This document shows, piece after piece, positions 16,667 through 26,005 of a DNA stretch of 64,000 nt; positions within the stretch are counted from its first letter, which is position 1; each line of letters opens with the position of its first letter. The position numbers were made by a program, and so were the translations under genes. The stretch lies in the NCBI RefSeq assembly GCF_004340685.1, contig NZ_SLUN01000035.1:1-64000 (forward strand), written 5' to 3'. Origin of the DNA: Hydrogenispora ethanolica. GTDB lineage: Bacteria > Bacillota > UBA4882 > UBA8346. Below the pieces are notes generated by a model, which saw nothing but the letters and a program-made list of their open reading frames with translations, did no database searches and was not told where the DNA came from.

Positions 16667-18841
16667 TCAATATTCGATCTCCATTGCCGACCCTGTCACT
16701 TCGAATGTATCCCGCAACACTTTGGCTCCGGTTAACTTCTCACTCCTCGTATCCGGCTGGCTCCCTCCAACATAGACCTCGAACAAGCCCGGTTCCAGAA
16801 TACATTTTCCGCTTTGATCCACAAGCGCCATCGAGCGCGGGGTTAAAAAAAACTCCACTTCCTTTTCTTCACCGGGATTGAGGTGAATTTTCCGTAAGCC
16901 TCGCAATTGCCAGCGGGGGACCTCCACACTGGCCTCGACATCTTTCAGATACAACTGGACTACTTCATCCGAGGCATATTTGCCAATATTCTTAACTTTA
17001 GCGCTACAAATAACGGTTTCACCCGCGTTAATTCGGTAACGATCCAATGTAAGACCGCTGTATAGAAACCGGGTATAACTTAACCCATAACCGAAGGGAT
17101 AAAGCGCTTCGCAAGTCATATACCGATAGGTCCGATTTTTCATCGAATAATCACGAAAATCGGGAAGCTCTTCACTCGTCCGGTAAAAAGTTACCGGCAG
17201 CCGCGCCGACGGACTGTATTCTCCAAACAACAAAGCAGCAATCGCTTTTCCTCCCTCGGCGCCGGGATACCACGCTTGGATAATGGCTGGAATATTCTCA
17301 TCCGCCCAGCCAACGGCCAGGGCACTCCCTGAGAGCAGGACCAGAATCACGGGTTTTCCGACTTGGAAAACCGCTTCTAAAAGTTGTTGCTGTAAACCGG
17401 GAAGACTGAGATCATTCTTGTCACCGCTGGCATATTCGTTGGAAGCATCCCCTTCTTCTCCTTCGATGCTTTCGTCCAATCCGAGACAGAGAATAACCAC
17501 GTCACTCATTTCCGCGGCAGAGACGGCTTCGGCCAATCGATCCCCGGGTTCTCCCAGCCCTTCAGTTTTATCCTTATAAAGATGACAACCTTCGGCGTAA
17601 TAGATTCGGGCATGTTCCCCGACCGCGGCGGTGATGCCTTCCAGGACCGTCGTATATTGGGAGGCGGTTCCATGGTAATTGCCGATCAACGCTTTTCGGC
17701 TGTTCGCATTGGGTCCAATGACCGCGATCGAGCCAATTTTGGTTTTATCCAAAGGAAGAAGCTGATCGGAATTTTTTAATAACACCAGGGATTTTTTCGA
17801 TACTTCCAAGGAAAGTTCTCGATGTTCCCGGCAGTCGTTCCTTGCATACGGGATGGATGCATAAGGAACATGTTCGGGATTATCAAACATTCCCAGCTTC
17901 ATCCGCGTCACCATCAGCCTGGTTACAGCCCTGTCGATGGTACTTTCATCCACGAGCCCTTCCTGACGGGCAATGAGCAAATTCAGATACATGTTGCCGC
18001 AATTCAGATCACAGCCGTTATTTACCGCAAGCGCCACCGATTCCGGAGCCGTACTGGTAACTCCATGGCCTTCATGAAAATCTTTAATCGCCCAGCAGTC
18101 GGAGGTGACATGACCTGAAAACTCCCACTCCTCGCGAAGTATCTTTTTTAGCAACCTTTCGCTGCCGCAGCAAGGTTCGCCATTGGTCCGGTTATACGCG
18201 CCCATAACCGCCTCAACCTTGGCTTCTTTGACACATTCCTTAAAAGCGGGGAGATAGGTTTCGCGCAAATCTTTCTCCGTAACCACCGCGTTAAAACTAT
18301 GCCGTTCACTTTCCGGCCCGCTATGAACCGCAAAGTGCTTCGCGCAAGCAGCAACCTTTAAGTATTTTGAGTCATCTCCTTGAAGGCCTTTAATGAAAGC
18401 AACGCCTAACCTTCCGGTTAGATAAGGATCTTCTCCATAGGTTTCATGTCCTCTTCCCCAGCGGGGATCGCGGAATATATTGACATTGGGCGACCAAAGG
18501 GTTAATCCTTTATAGATGCCGTGGTCTCCTTTTCTTTGAAATTGATGGTATTTTGCTCTGGCTTCCGTGGCGATCACGTCCGCCACTTGATGGAGCAGAT
18601 CTTCATCGAAGGTTGCCGCCATTCCAATCGCCTGGGGAAAAACTGTAGCCGTTCCGGCCCTGGCTACCCCGTGTAAACCCTCGCTCCACCAGTTATACGA
18701 CGGAACCCCCAGCCTCGGTATTGCCGGTGCGGTAAAAACCATCTGGGAAACTTTTTCTTCCAGGGACATCCGGGAAACCAAGTCTCTCGCTCGCTCCTCA
18801 AAACTTAAGCCTTCATTTTGATATGCAGGTATTTCAGACAT
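16667..18841 (-). CDS. Glycoside hydrolase family 3 beta-glycosidase (beta-xylosidase/beta-glucosidase type)
   Basis: A GH3 enzyme of 724 residues. The N-terminal barrel holds SEGLHGVAR, the KHFAVHSGPE substrate region and the nucleophile Asp in VTSDCWAI (about residue 263). The sandwich domain holds IAVIGPNAN and the acid/base region around GEEGDASNE. A C-terminal fibronectin III-like domain follows. There is no signal peptide, so the enzyme is cytoplasmic. The ATG at 18841 is preceded by GGAGGT; a TTG four codons earlier lies inside that site. The SEGLHGVAR and TVFPQAIG segments resemble beta-xylosidases. A LacI-type operator lies about 170 bases upstream. Confidence 0.93.
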   Translation of the reverse strand: MSEIPAYQNEGLSFEERARDLVSRMSLEEKVSQMVFTAPAIPRLGVPSYNWWSEGLHGVARAGTATVFPQAIGMAATFDEDLLHQVADVIATEARAKYHQFQRKGDHGIYKGLTLWSPNVNIFRDPRWGRGHETYGEDPYLTGRLGVAFIKGLQGDDSKYLKVAACAKHFAVHSGPESERHSFNAVVTEKDLRETYLPAFKECVKEAKVEAVMGAYNRTNGEPCCGSERLLKKILREEWEFSGHVTSDCWAIKDFHEGHGVTSTAPESVALAVNNGCDLNCGNMYLNLLIARQEGLVDESTIDRAVTRLMVTRMKLGMFDNPEHVPYASIPYARNDCREHRELSLEVSKKSLVLLKNSDQLLPLDKTKIGSIAVIGPNANSRKALIGNYHGTASQYTTVLEGITAAVGEHARIYYAEGCHLYKDKTEGLGEPGDRLAEAVSAAEMSDVVILCLGLDESIEGEEGDASNEYASGDKNDLSLPGLQQQLLEAVFQVGKPVILVLLSGSALAVGWADENIPAIIQAWYPGAEGGKAIAALLFGEYSPSARLPVTFYRTSEELPDFRDYSMKNRTYRYMTCEALYPFGYGLSYTRFLYSGLTLDRYRINAGETVICSAKVKNIGKYASDEVVQLYLKDVEASVEVPRWQLRGLRKIHLNPGEEKEVEFFLTPRSMALVDQSGKCILEPGLFEVYVGGSQPDTRSEKLTGAKVLRDTFEVTGSAMEIEY

Positions 18842-19010
18842 GGGTACCTCCAACTCTGATATGTTGATCTCGCTGCTTAAAGCCTTGCCTGGAAAGCATC
18901 CGGATTCCGAAACGATTTTTTACTCCACTCAACCAGGTAAACCATTCATATCACGCCATTTCAACGTTTCATCGTTCTAAAACAGAAGCTGGCGGGATGA
19001 AATGACTAAT

Positions 19011-19036
19011 TTATTCCGGGAACGTTCCCGGAATAA
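19011..19036. promoter_or_regulatory. LacI-family operator upstream of GH3 operon
   Basis: A perfect 26-bp palindrome with half-site TTATTCCGGGAAC. The centre AACGTT with flanking CCGGG/CCCGG fits a LacI-family site carrying a central CpG. It lies between the lacI-type gene and the GH3 gene, so it should control the xylo-oligosaccharide operon. A second copy lies upstream of the regulator itself. Confidence 0.85.
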
Positions 19037-19057
19037 GAAAAAATGCTTAACCATCCT

Positions 19058-20116
19058 TTACAAATGAACAACCGTTCGTGTTTCATTCCAGTCTTTATCC
19101 GCATTGTCAACCACTGCGCCACATGATTTTCGAACGACCAATTCTACCGGAAGGATTTTTTTAATTATATCCGCGTCTTCTCCCAACTCAATCCGATCAA
19201 TTAAACTTTGAGCAGCCAACGAACCCATTTCAAACAAAGGCTGTCGAACTGTGGTCAACTGCGGATAAAACATCGCGGCGAAAGTAATGTCGTCATACCC
19301 GACCACGGCAATGTCACGGGGAACCGATAGGCCAAACTCGTTGATGGCGAGAATGGCGCCAAACGCCATCATGTCGTTGCAAGCGAATACCGCAGTCGGC
19401 CGTTGATTCAGGGATAATAACTGTTTCATCCCTTCATAGCCCTTTTCGTAGTGAAATCCTCCAATGGCGATGAGTTCTTCTTCTATCGCAAATTGATGGT
19501 TTCCGAGAGTGGCTTTATATCCTTCCAAACGCTCGATCGCGGTTTGATACAACAAATTTCCCGTTATACAGCCAATTCGCCGGTGTCCTAACCGGATCAG
19601 ATGCTCTACCGCCAGAACAGCACCTTGGCGATTGTCCGTGACAATGCATGGAACCTTGGAGTCGGTGAAATACCGTTCAATCATCGCAATGGGAAAACCG
19701 CGGTTGATAATCTCCAGAATGGTTTTTTTATCCCCCAAATAGCTGCCGACTACAATCACCCCGTCCACTTTGTTGCTTTCCAGGACAGAGGCGATCAATA
19801 GCTTATGGTTCTGCAAATCATCGTCGGAATTATAAAAAACGACCCCCATGTTTCGGGCTGCTGCTACCGACTCAATCCCTTTGATGATTTTTTCATAAAA
19901 CGGGTCCGAAACATGCGCCAGCATGACTCCGATCATATCCGTCTTCTGCCGGACCAAAGCTCTTGCTGAGGCGTTGGGATGATAATTCAATTCCCGGACA
20001 GCTTGCCATACGGCTGCAGCCGTTTTGGGATCCACATCGTTTTTCCCGTTTAATACTCTGGATACGGTACTTCTGGATACTCCGGCTCGTCTGCCTACAT
20101 CATAAATGGTTGACAT
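19058..20116 (-). CDS. LacI-family transcriptional repressor
   Basis: A 352-residue regulator. The N-terminal helix-turn-helix reads TIYDVGRRAGVS and STVSRVLNG, with the hinge at ASARALVR. The periplasmic-binding-protein-like sensor domain covers about residues 60-335. The ATG at 20116 is used; a TTG precedes it by one codon. Palindromes at both ends of the gene indicate control of itself and of the downstream GH3/importer/GH43 operon, presumably relieved by a xylo- or arabino-oligosaccharide. Confidence 0.94.
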   Translation of the reverse strand: MSTIYDVGRRAGVSRSTVSRVLNGKNDVDPKTAAAVWQAVRELNYHPNASARALVRQKTDMIGVMLAHVSDPFYEKIIKGIESVAAARNMGVVFYNSDDDLQNHKLLIASVLESNKVDGVIVVGSYLGDKKTILEIINRGFPIAMIERYFTDSKVPCIVTDNRQGAVLAVEHLIRLGHRRIGCITGNLLYQTAIERLEGYKATLGNHQFAIEEELIAIGGFHYEKGYEGMKQLLSLNQRPTAVFACNDMMAFGAILAINEFGLSVPRDIAVVGYDDITFAAMFYPQLTTVRQPLFEMGSLAAQSLIDRIELGEDADIIKKILPVELVVRKSCGAVVDNADKDWNETRTVVHL

Positions 20117-20210
20117 CAATGCTCCAAAAATTCATTTGCTTTATTCCGGCCTCCAAAAACCATCTTGGCTTACTGTTTTTACGCATTCAGGCCCATAAAT
20201 TGCGTCATTA

Positions 20211-20231
20211 TTCCGGGAACGTTCCCGGTAT
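20211..20231. promoter_or_regulatory. LacI-family operator upstream of the regulator gene
   Basis: The 16-bp perfect palindrome CCGGGAACGTTCCCGG at 20213-20228, with partly symmetric flanks, matches the core of the site at 19011-19036. It lies about 95 bases upstream of the regulator start, which suggests autoregulation. Confidence 0.83.
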
Positions 20232-20301
20232 TATATATATTCAACCTTCCAATGGGAAGATCCTTCCTTCAGTTACAAATTTTTTAAGATAATTTAAGTA
20301 T

Positions 20302-20443
20302 ATAAGTTGAAATCAATTTTTGAATACGCTTTTCCATCCGTGAGAGCGGCTAGAAAAGGACCAGTCACGGTATTTATTTCAACTTATGAATCAAGGAATT
20401 ATGTTGCAATGATTTTGAAGGTACAAAAACTGATTGCAACATA
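20302..20443. repeat. Two consecutive long-loop inverted repeats
   Basis: ATAAGTTGAAAT at 20302-20313 is inverted at 20376-20387 (12 bp perfect). TATGTTGCAAT at 20400-20410 is inverted at 20433-20443 (11 bp perfect). The stretch lies upstream of the LacI gene with no open frame that looks real. It could be a small non-autonomous element or a regulatory structure. Confidence 0.5.
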
Positions 20444-20785
20444 TATAGTTGAACGGTCATCCCATGGATATGTTAAAAAACCCGCAGCTTACGCCCGGGC
20501 ATTCCTTGATAATTTTCAATTTTCTCCTGCGTCTCCTCTTCCGCCGGATTTGCCTTAAGAAAAACCATCGCTATTTGTCGACCCACAGCGGCTTCATTTT
20601 CACTCCTTCATTATCCGCGGAAGCCGACCCGGACGACTTGGCCCTGATTCATCACGCAACTCGCTTGACTCCATGCATCCAGTCCGCATTCGATGCGGCA
20701 CTTTTCTTTCTTTCTGACTAAAGCCCTGCAAGCAACGACTGCACATGTCCTTTTTATTCTCCAAGATCCTTCCAGAACCATTAAA

Positions 20786-21040
20786 GATGCCCGTTCAACA
20801 ACAGAGAATGCCTACTTTGTTACGAAAGCCATACGCAAAGTTGCTGCACATGCTCTCTCGGTTACTGCACATGCTTTCTCGGTTACTGCACATGCTTTCT
20901 CGGTTACTGCACATGCTTTCTCGGTTACTGCGCATGCTTTCTCGGTTACTGCGCATGCTCTCTCGGTTACTGAAGATGTTCGCTCAGCTGTTGGGGATGT
21001 TTCTTCAGCGATTGAAGAAACTCTTTTAGTTGTCAAAGAT
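20786..21040. repeat. 21-bp tandem repeat array, coding-like heptads
   Basis: Near-perfect 21-bp units, each starting CATGCT and containing CTCGGTTACTG, begin at 20849, 20870, 20891, 20912, 20933 and 20954. Degenerate units extend the array on both sides to roughly 20786-21040. All six frames tolerate the repeat, so a frame of about 133 residues on the plus strand (20693-21094, heptads like HAFSVTA) and one of 74 on the minus strand (heptads ACAVTEK) both stay open. I cannot tell which, if either, is translated; no good ribosome binding site is seen. Confidence 0.75.
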
Positions 21041-21074
21041 GATTCCTTGGAAAAGAAGCTTCCTTGGCATCGTC

Positions 21075-21438
21075 CTACCGGAACAGCGTTTTGACTCCGG
21101 AAACCAGAATCATATTGGCATACGGGATGACTTCTCCGGTTCTTACCACAAATTTAGCTTCGGAAACTTTCTTTTTGAATTCGCGATGCGGTAAAAACTC
21201 CATGGGTATTTCTTTCAACAAATCGGATAATTTTTCGAAGAGCAACGGACTTTCCGTCCGAATCTCCTCCGCCAGAATCACTTTTTCCAAATCAATCTCC
21301 CGGGACTAAAGCGAGATCAATCCGACGGGACGTTCCGGGAATGGGAAGCCCGGCATCACAGATCACCGCCGTGTCATAATGCCCGAGTTCAGCCAGGGCT
21401 CCGCTCAAGGGAGCGTTTAGAATGCCACTTTTCTTCAT
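21075..21438 (-). pseudogene. rbsD: Broken D-ribose pyranase
   Basis: The N-terminal part (MKKSGILNAPL, AELGHYDT, DAGLPIP, RIDLALVPG) is a clear RbsD match in one frame. It runs into a stop at 21292. The C-terminal part (EKVILAEEI, FLPHREFK, VRTGEVIPYANMILVSGV) continues in another frame. About 13-16 residues normally lying between PG and VEKVI are missing, so a deletion together with a frame change has occurred. GAGGTG precedes the start. It follows the ribose-type permease gene, its usual position. Confidence 0.82.
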
Positions 21439-21487
21439 CTTCCACACCTCGTCGCTATCCTTTACCTGCTGGCAGATCCGCCTCACG

Positions 21488-22561
21488 TTAAGCCTCTTTG
21501 TTCATTAAAGCCAGTTTGCTTTGGAGATTCCGCTGGAACTGATCGACGATGACGGCCAGGATAATCACCAGGCCTTTAATGACCATCTGCCAAAACTCGG
21601 AGATCCCGATCATCACCATGCCATCATTCAACACTCCAATGACAAAGGCACCGACGATGGTGCCGCCGATCGTTCCTATTCCGCCCGCCATCGAGGTCCC
21701 GCCCAACACTGCCGCTGCGATGGCGTTCATCTCCCAGGATTCGCCGGTGGCAGGATGAGAGGCGACCAGTTGGGAAGAGACGATCAGCCCGACCAAGGCC
21801 GAGCAAAAGCCGGAGAACATATAAACAAACAGCTTGACCCGGTTGACCCTGACCCCCGAAAGCTCCGCCGCCCGCTGATTGCCTCCCACCGCGAAGATGT
21901 GCCATCCCAACGGGGTCTTCTTAAAGATGTACGCCGCGATCAGCCCTATCACAATCAAAATCCAGATCGAGATCGGGATCCCCAGGAAATTGCCGGCCCC
22001 CAGAACCGGGAAACCGGTATTCCCCAACTCCGGTTCACCAATGAGATTGGGAAAAGTCTCGCCGCCCGACCGCAACAACGCAAAACCGCGCGCGATATAC
22101 ATGGTACCAAGCGTGACAATGAAAGGCGCCACTTTAAAACGGCTGATTAGAATGCCATTCACGGCGCCGACCAGCACCCCCAGGAGCACCGCCAGCAACA
22201 TCACCATAAATATATTGAAATAGATCGCCACACCGAACATCGGTAAAACCAGGCCCTCATAAATGAGGCCACCGGCGAACATTCCGGTCAGGCCGACGAT
22301 GGAACCGACCGACAGATCGATCCCGCCGCTGACAATGACGAAGGTCATGCCGATCCCGAGCAAGGCATACAACGTGACGTGCTTGGCCACCAGGATCAGG
22401 TTGTTGGTGGAAAAAAAATTTGGAGCAACAATGGAAAAGACTATCGTCAGGATGATTAAAGCAATGAACGTCCGGGCCTTTAAGAGAATCATTCCGAGCG
22501 ATATTTTTTGCCGGGAGTCCCGCTTCACTTCCGGTTGAGTGATTGCATTCATAGAAGACAA
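21488..22561 (-). CDS. Ribose-type sugar ABC transporter permease (RbsC family)
   Basis: A 357-residue CUT2 permease with about ten hydrophobic segments. Family motifs include FVIVSGGIDLSVGS, NGILISRFKVAPFIVTLGT and AAAVLGGTSMAGG. It acts with the ATPase at 22579-24138 and the binding protein at 24962-25903 to import a monosaccharide. The catabolic genes upstream point to a pentose, perhaps branched. Confidence 0.94.
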   Translation of the reverse strand: MSSMNAITQPEVKRDSRQKISLGMILLKARTFIALIILTIVFSIVAPNFFSTNNLILVAKHVTLYALLGIGMTFVIVSGGIDLSVGSIVGLTGMFAGGLIYEGLVLPMFGVAIYFNIFMVMLLAVLLGVLVGAVNGILISRFKVAPFIVTLGTMYIARGFALLRSGGETFPNLIGEPELGNTGFPVLGAGNFLGIPISIWILIVIGLIAAYIFKKTPLGWHIFAVGGNQRAAELSGVRVNRVKLFVYMFSGFCSALVGLIVSSQLVASHPATGESWEMNAIAAAVLGGTSMAGGIGTIGGTIVGAFVIGVLNDGMVMIGISEFWQMVIKGLVIILAVIVDQFQRNLQSKLALMNKEA

Positions 22562-22578
22562 TCTCCTTTTACTTATGT

Positions 22579-24138
22579 TTACTTTTCGAACGGTTCGTGC
22601 CCAACCGCGGAGGCTTTGACCAGCGCTTCCTCGTGAATCTCTTCCCCGGCAAACTCTCCGGTTATCTTGCCATGGGACATTACCATGATCCGGTCTGATA
22701 TGCCGATAATCTCTTTCAACTCCGAAGCGACTAAAATGATGGCCAGCCCTTGATCGGACAACATATCGATGATCCGGAAGACATCGGCTTTGGCGCCGAT
22801 ATCGATGCCGCGGGTCGGCTCATCCAGCAGCAATATCTTGGGATCGGTCAGGACTCCTTTGCCGATGACCACTTTTTGTTGATTGCCCCCGCTGAGGGAT
22901 AAGATTTGCAACTTGGTGTCCGCCACCTTGATCCCGAGCTCTGCAATGATCTTCGCAATGCTTTGCTCTTCCCGCTCCCGGATCAGATGAAAACAGCGCG
23001 TGTAATTACCCAAGCTCGCCAGCGAGATATTTTTAGCGATCGATAAGGTTTGAATCAGCCCTTCGCGCTGGCGATCCTCGGGGATATGGGCAAAACCGCG
23101 CTCAATCTGTTCCCAGATATTTTGAGCCGCCATTTTTTTCCCTTCAAGATAAAGCTGACCGCGGTATTGCGGATTTAATCCCATCAGCGTTTCGATTAAC
23201 TCCGTCCGTCCCGAACCCAACAAGCCATATATTCCCAAGATTTCGCCGCGGCGGAGTGAAAAGGATACCCGGTTTAGCGTGTATCCCCCACCTTCCCGGG
23301 GCAGCGTCAAGTCCTCCACTTTCAATATTTCCTGATCGGAAGGGCTTTTTTGCCGCCGTACCGTCCTGGCGATACTCTGGCCGACCATGTTCCGGACGAT
23401 CCAGGCGATATCCACGTTCGCCGTGGGCGCCTCCGCCACCAGCCGGGAATCGCGCAGCACAGTCACGTAATCGCTGATCCGGGTGATCTCTTCCAACCGG
23501 TGCGAGATATAGACAATCGAGATCCCCTGCGCTTTCAGGTCGCAAATCAATTTAAACAGCACTTCAACTTCGGCGTTGCTCAATGAGGAGGTCGGTTCAT
23601 CCATGATCAGGATATTCATGTGGGGTTGGATCATGGTTTTGGCGATCTCGACAATCTGTTGCTCGCCGACTTTCAGGCTGCTCACCAGCTTATTGGGGTC
23701 CAAAGGATGTTCCAGCCGCCGCAGCAAGTCCGCGGTCTCGGCGAGATGCTGCTGATGATCGAGAATGAAGCCGTGGCGCTTATGCTCCTGCCCCATAAAT
23801 ATGTTTTGGGCGATGGTCAGGTTGGGGAACAGGTTTAGCTCCTGATGGATGATGCCAATCCCCCTGGCGACCGCCTCGCGGGGATTATGAAGCTGAATGG
23901 GCGCGCCATCTAGATAGAGGCTGCCTTCGTCCGGCTGTTCGATCCCGGCGATAATCTTCATCAAGGTCGATTTCCCGGCGCCGTTCTCGCCGATCAAGGC
24001 ATTCACCTTGCCCCGGTATACATTGAAATTGACCTTGTTCAAAGCTACTGTGCCGGGATAAACCTTGGTGATCGCCCTTGCGGCCAGACGGATTTCAGTT
24101 GTCTCCCGCGCTTCACCCGCTGCTGATTTCGGACTCAT
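22579..24138 (-). CDS. Ribose-type sugar ABC transporter ATP-binding protein (RbsA family)
   Basis: A 519-residue tandem ATPase. The first domain has Walker A GENGAGKST, a signature region around SLKVGEQQ, and Walker B ILIMDEPTSS. The second has a modified Walker A (GLLGSGRTEL), signature LSGGNQQK and Walker B ILLLDEPTRG. Two fused ATPase domains with a degenerate second P-loop are normal for CUT2 importers. Its ATG follows the stop of the DUF2291 gene at once, with GGAGGGGG upstream. Confidence 0.95.
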   Translation of the reverse strand: MSPKSAAGEARETTEIRLAARAITKVYPGTVALNKVNFNVYRGKVNALIGENGAGKSTLMKIIAGIEQPDEGSLYLDGAPIQLHNPREAVARGIGIIHQELNLFPNLTIAQNIFMGQEHKRHGFILDHQQHLAETADLLRRLEHPLDPNKLVSSLKVGEQQIVEIAKTMIQPHMNILIMDEPTSSLSNAEVEVLFKLICDLKAQGISIVYISHRLEEITRISDYVTVLRDSRLVAEAPTANVDIAWIVRNMVGQSIARTVRRQKSPSDQEILKVEDLTLPREGGGYTLNRVSFSLRRGEILGIYGLLGSGRTELIETLMGLNPQYRGQLYLEGKKMAAQNIWEQIERGFAHIPEDRQREGLIQTLSIAKNISLASLGNYTRCFHLIREREEQSIAKIIAELGIKVADTKLQILSLSGGNQQKVVIGKGVLTDPKILLLDEPTRGIDIGAKADVFRIIDMLSDQGLAIILVASELKEIIGISDRIMVMSHGKITGEFAGEEIHEEALVKASAVGHEPFEK

Positions 24139-24849
24139 TTATTCGCCCCCTCCAACCGGCGCGACCCGGACCGGAACAATCATCAGCGCTCCGGAACCGT
24201 CGGCTGTAAACGTCCCGTCAAATTCCACTTCCTTATCTTTGAGGCTTTCAAAATTCAATTTTGACAGGATTTGGTTATATATTCTCAGATTGAAGGCATT
24301 GGCCAACCGGGCAAATTCGATCTGGTTCTCAAAATCATCGAAAGAGATGAAGTTCAGGGTATCGCGGATCGAAGTTCCTTTGATGACCGGTCCGATCTGA
24401 ATTTTCAAGTCCGGCTGGTTGTCATAGGGCGGCAAATCCAGATCCACCGTTCCATTGCGGGAGACTGTATGGACGGCGACGATCCTGCCTCTGCCTTTGA
24501 CAATAAAATTCCAAGGACTGCCCTCCGCGGAATCGCGGATGCCGTATTTCGAGCCGGCGGCATCGGTGCCCTTTTTCAGCTCCGGGATGACCAGCCGGAC
24601 ATCCACGGCTTTAGCCAGGATATAGGGGACGACCTTCTTCTCCCAGATGGCATCGACGTACTTGTCGGCGTCAAAGGCATTGTTATCGAAATATACCTTT
24701 ACCTCCTGCCCCGCGTCAGCGTTTTTCTCCAGTCTTACCACGGTATATAATCTGCACGACGATAACAGGGCGGCCAACGCCAAGAGCAATATCGCCCCTA
24801 AGCCTGCTTTTAAAAACTTTATCCGCTCCATCCGAAAGATCCGTTGCAT
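24139..24849 (-). CDS. DUF2291-family lipoprotein, sugar-importer accessory
   Basis: A protein of about 236 residues with an N-terminal hydrophobic segment ending in a lipobox-like LSSC near residue 27, so probably membrane anchored. It matches what I recall of DUF2291 proteins, which sit beside ribose-type importers and have no settled function. A longer frame reaches 24999 inside the binding-protein gene, but the ATG at 24849 has GGTG nearby and gives the lipoprotein signal. It is coupled to the ATPase gene. Confidence 0.75.
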   Translation of the reverse strand: MQRIFRMERIKFLKAGLGAILLLALAALLSSCRLYTVVRLEKNADAGQEVKVYFDNNAFDADKYVDAIWEKKVVPYILAKAVDVRLVIPELKKGTDAAGSKYGIRDSAEGSPWNFIVKGRGRIVAVHTVSRNGTVDLDLPPYDNQPDLKIQIGPVIKGTSIRDTLNFISFDDFENQIEFARLANAFNLRIYNQILSKLNFESLKDKEVEFDGTFTADGSGALMIVPVRVAPVGGGE

Positions 24850-24918
24850 CGGCTTTTCACCTACAATTTCTCGACTTGTTGAAAACCATTTGGCTTTGGA
24901 CCTAAAGAGGCGGGACTG

Positions 24919-24947
24919 GGCGGAGGTGGAATGACGCCATCTCCGCC
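24919..24947 (-). promoter_or_regulatory. Intercistronic stem-loop after binding-protein gene
   Basis: GGCGGAGGTGG at 24919-24929 pairs with CCATCTCCGCC at 24937-24947 (10 of 11). It lies just after the stop of the ribose-type binding-protein gene. The transcribed strand lacks a terminator-like T-run, matching the hairpins at 4332 and 14978. Confidence 0.62.
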
Positions 24948-24961
24948 GCGCCGCTTTTAGC

Positions 24962-26005
<1,044 letters not shown>

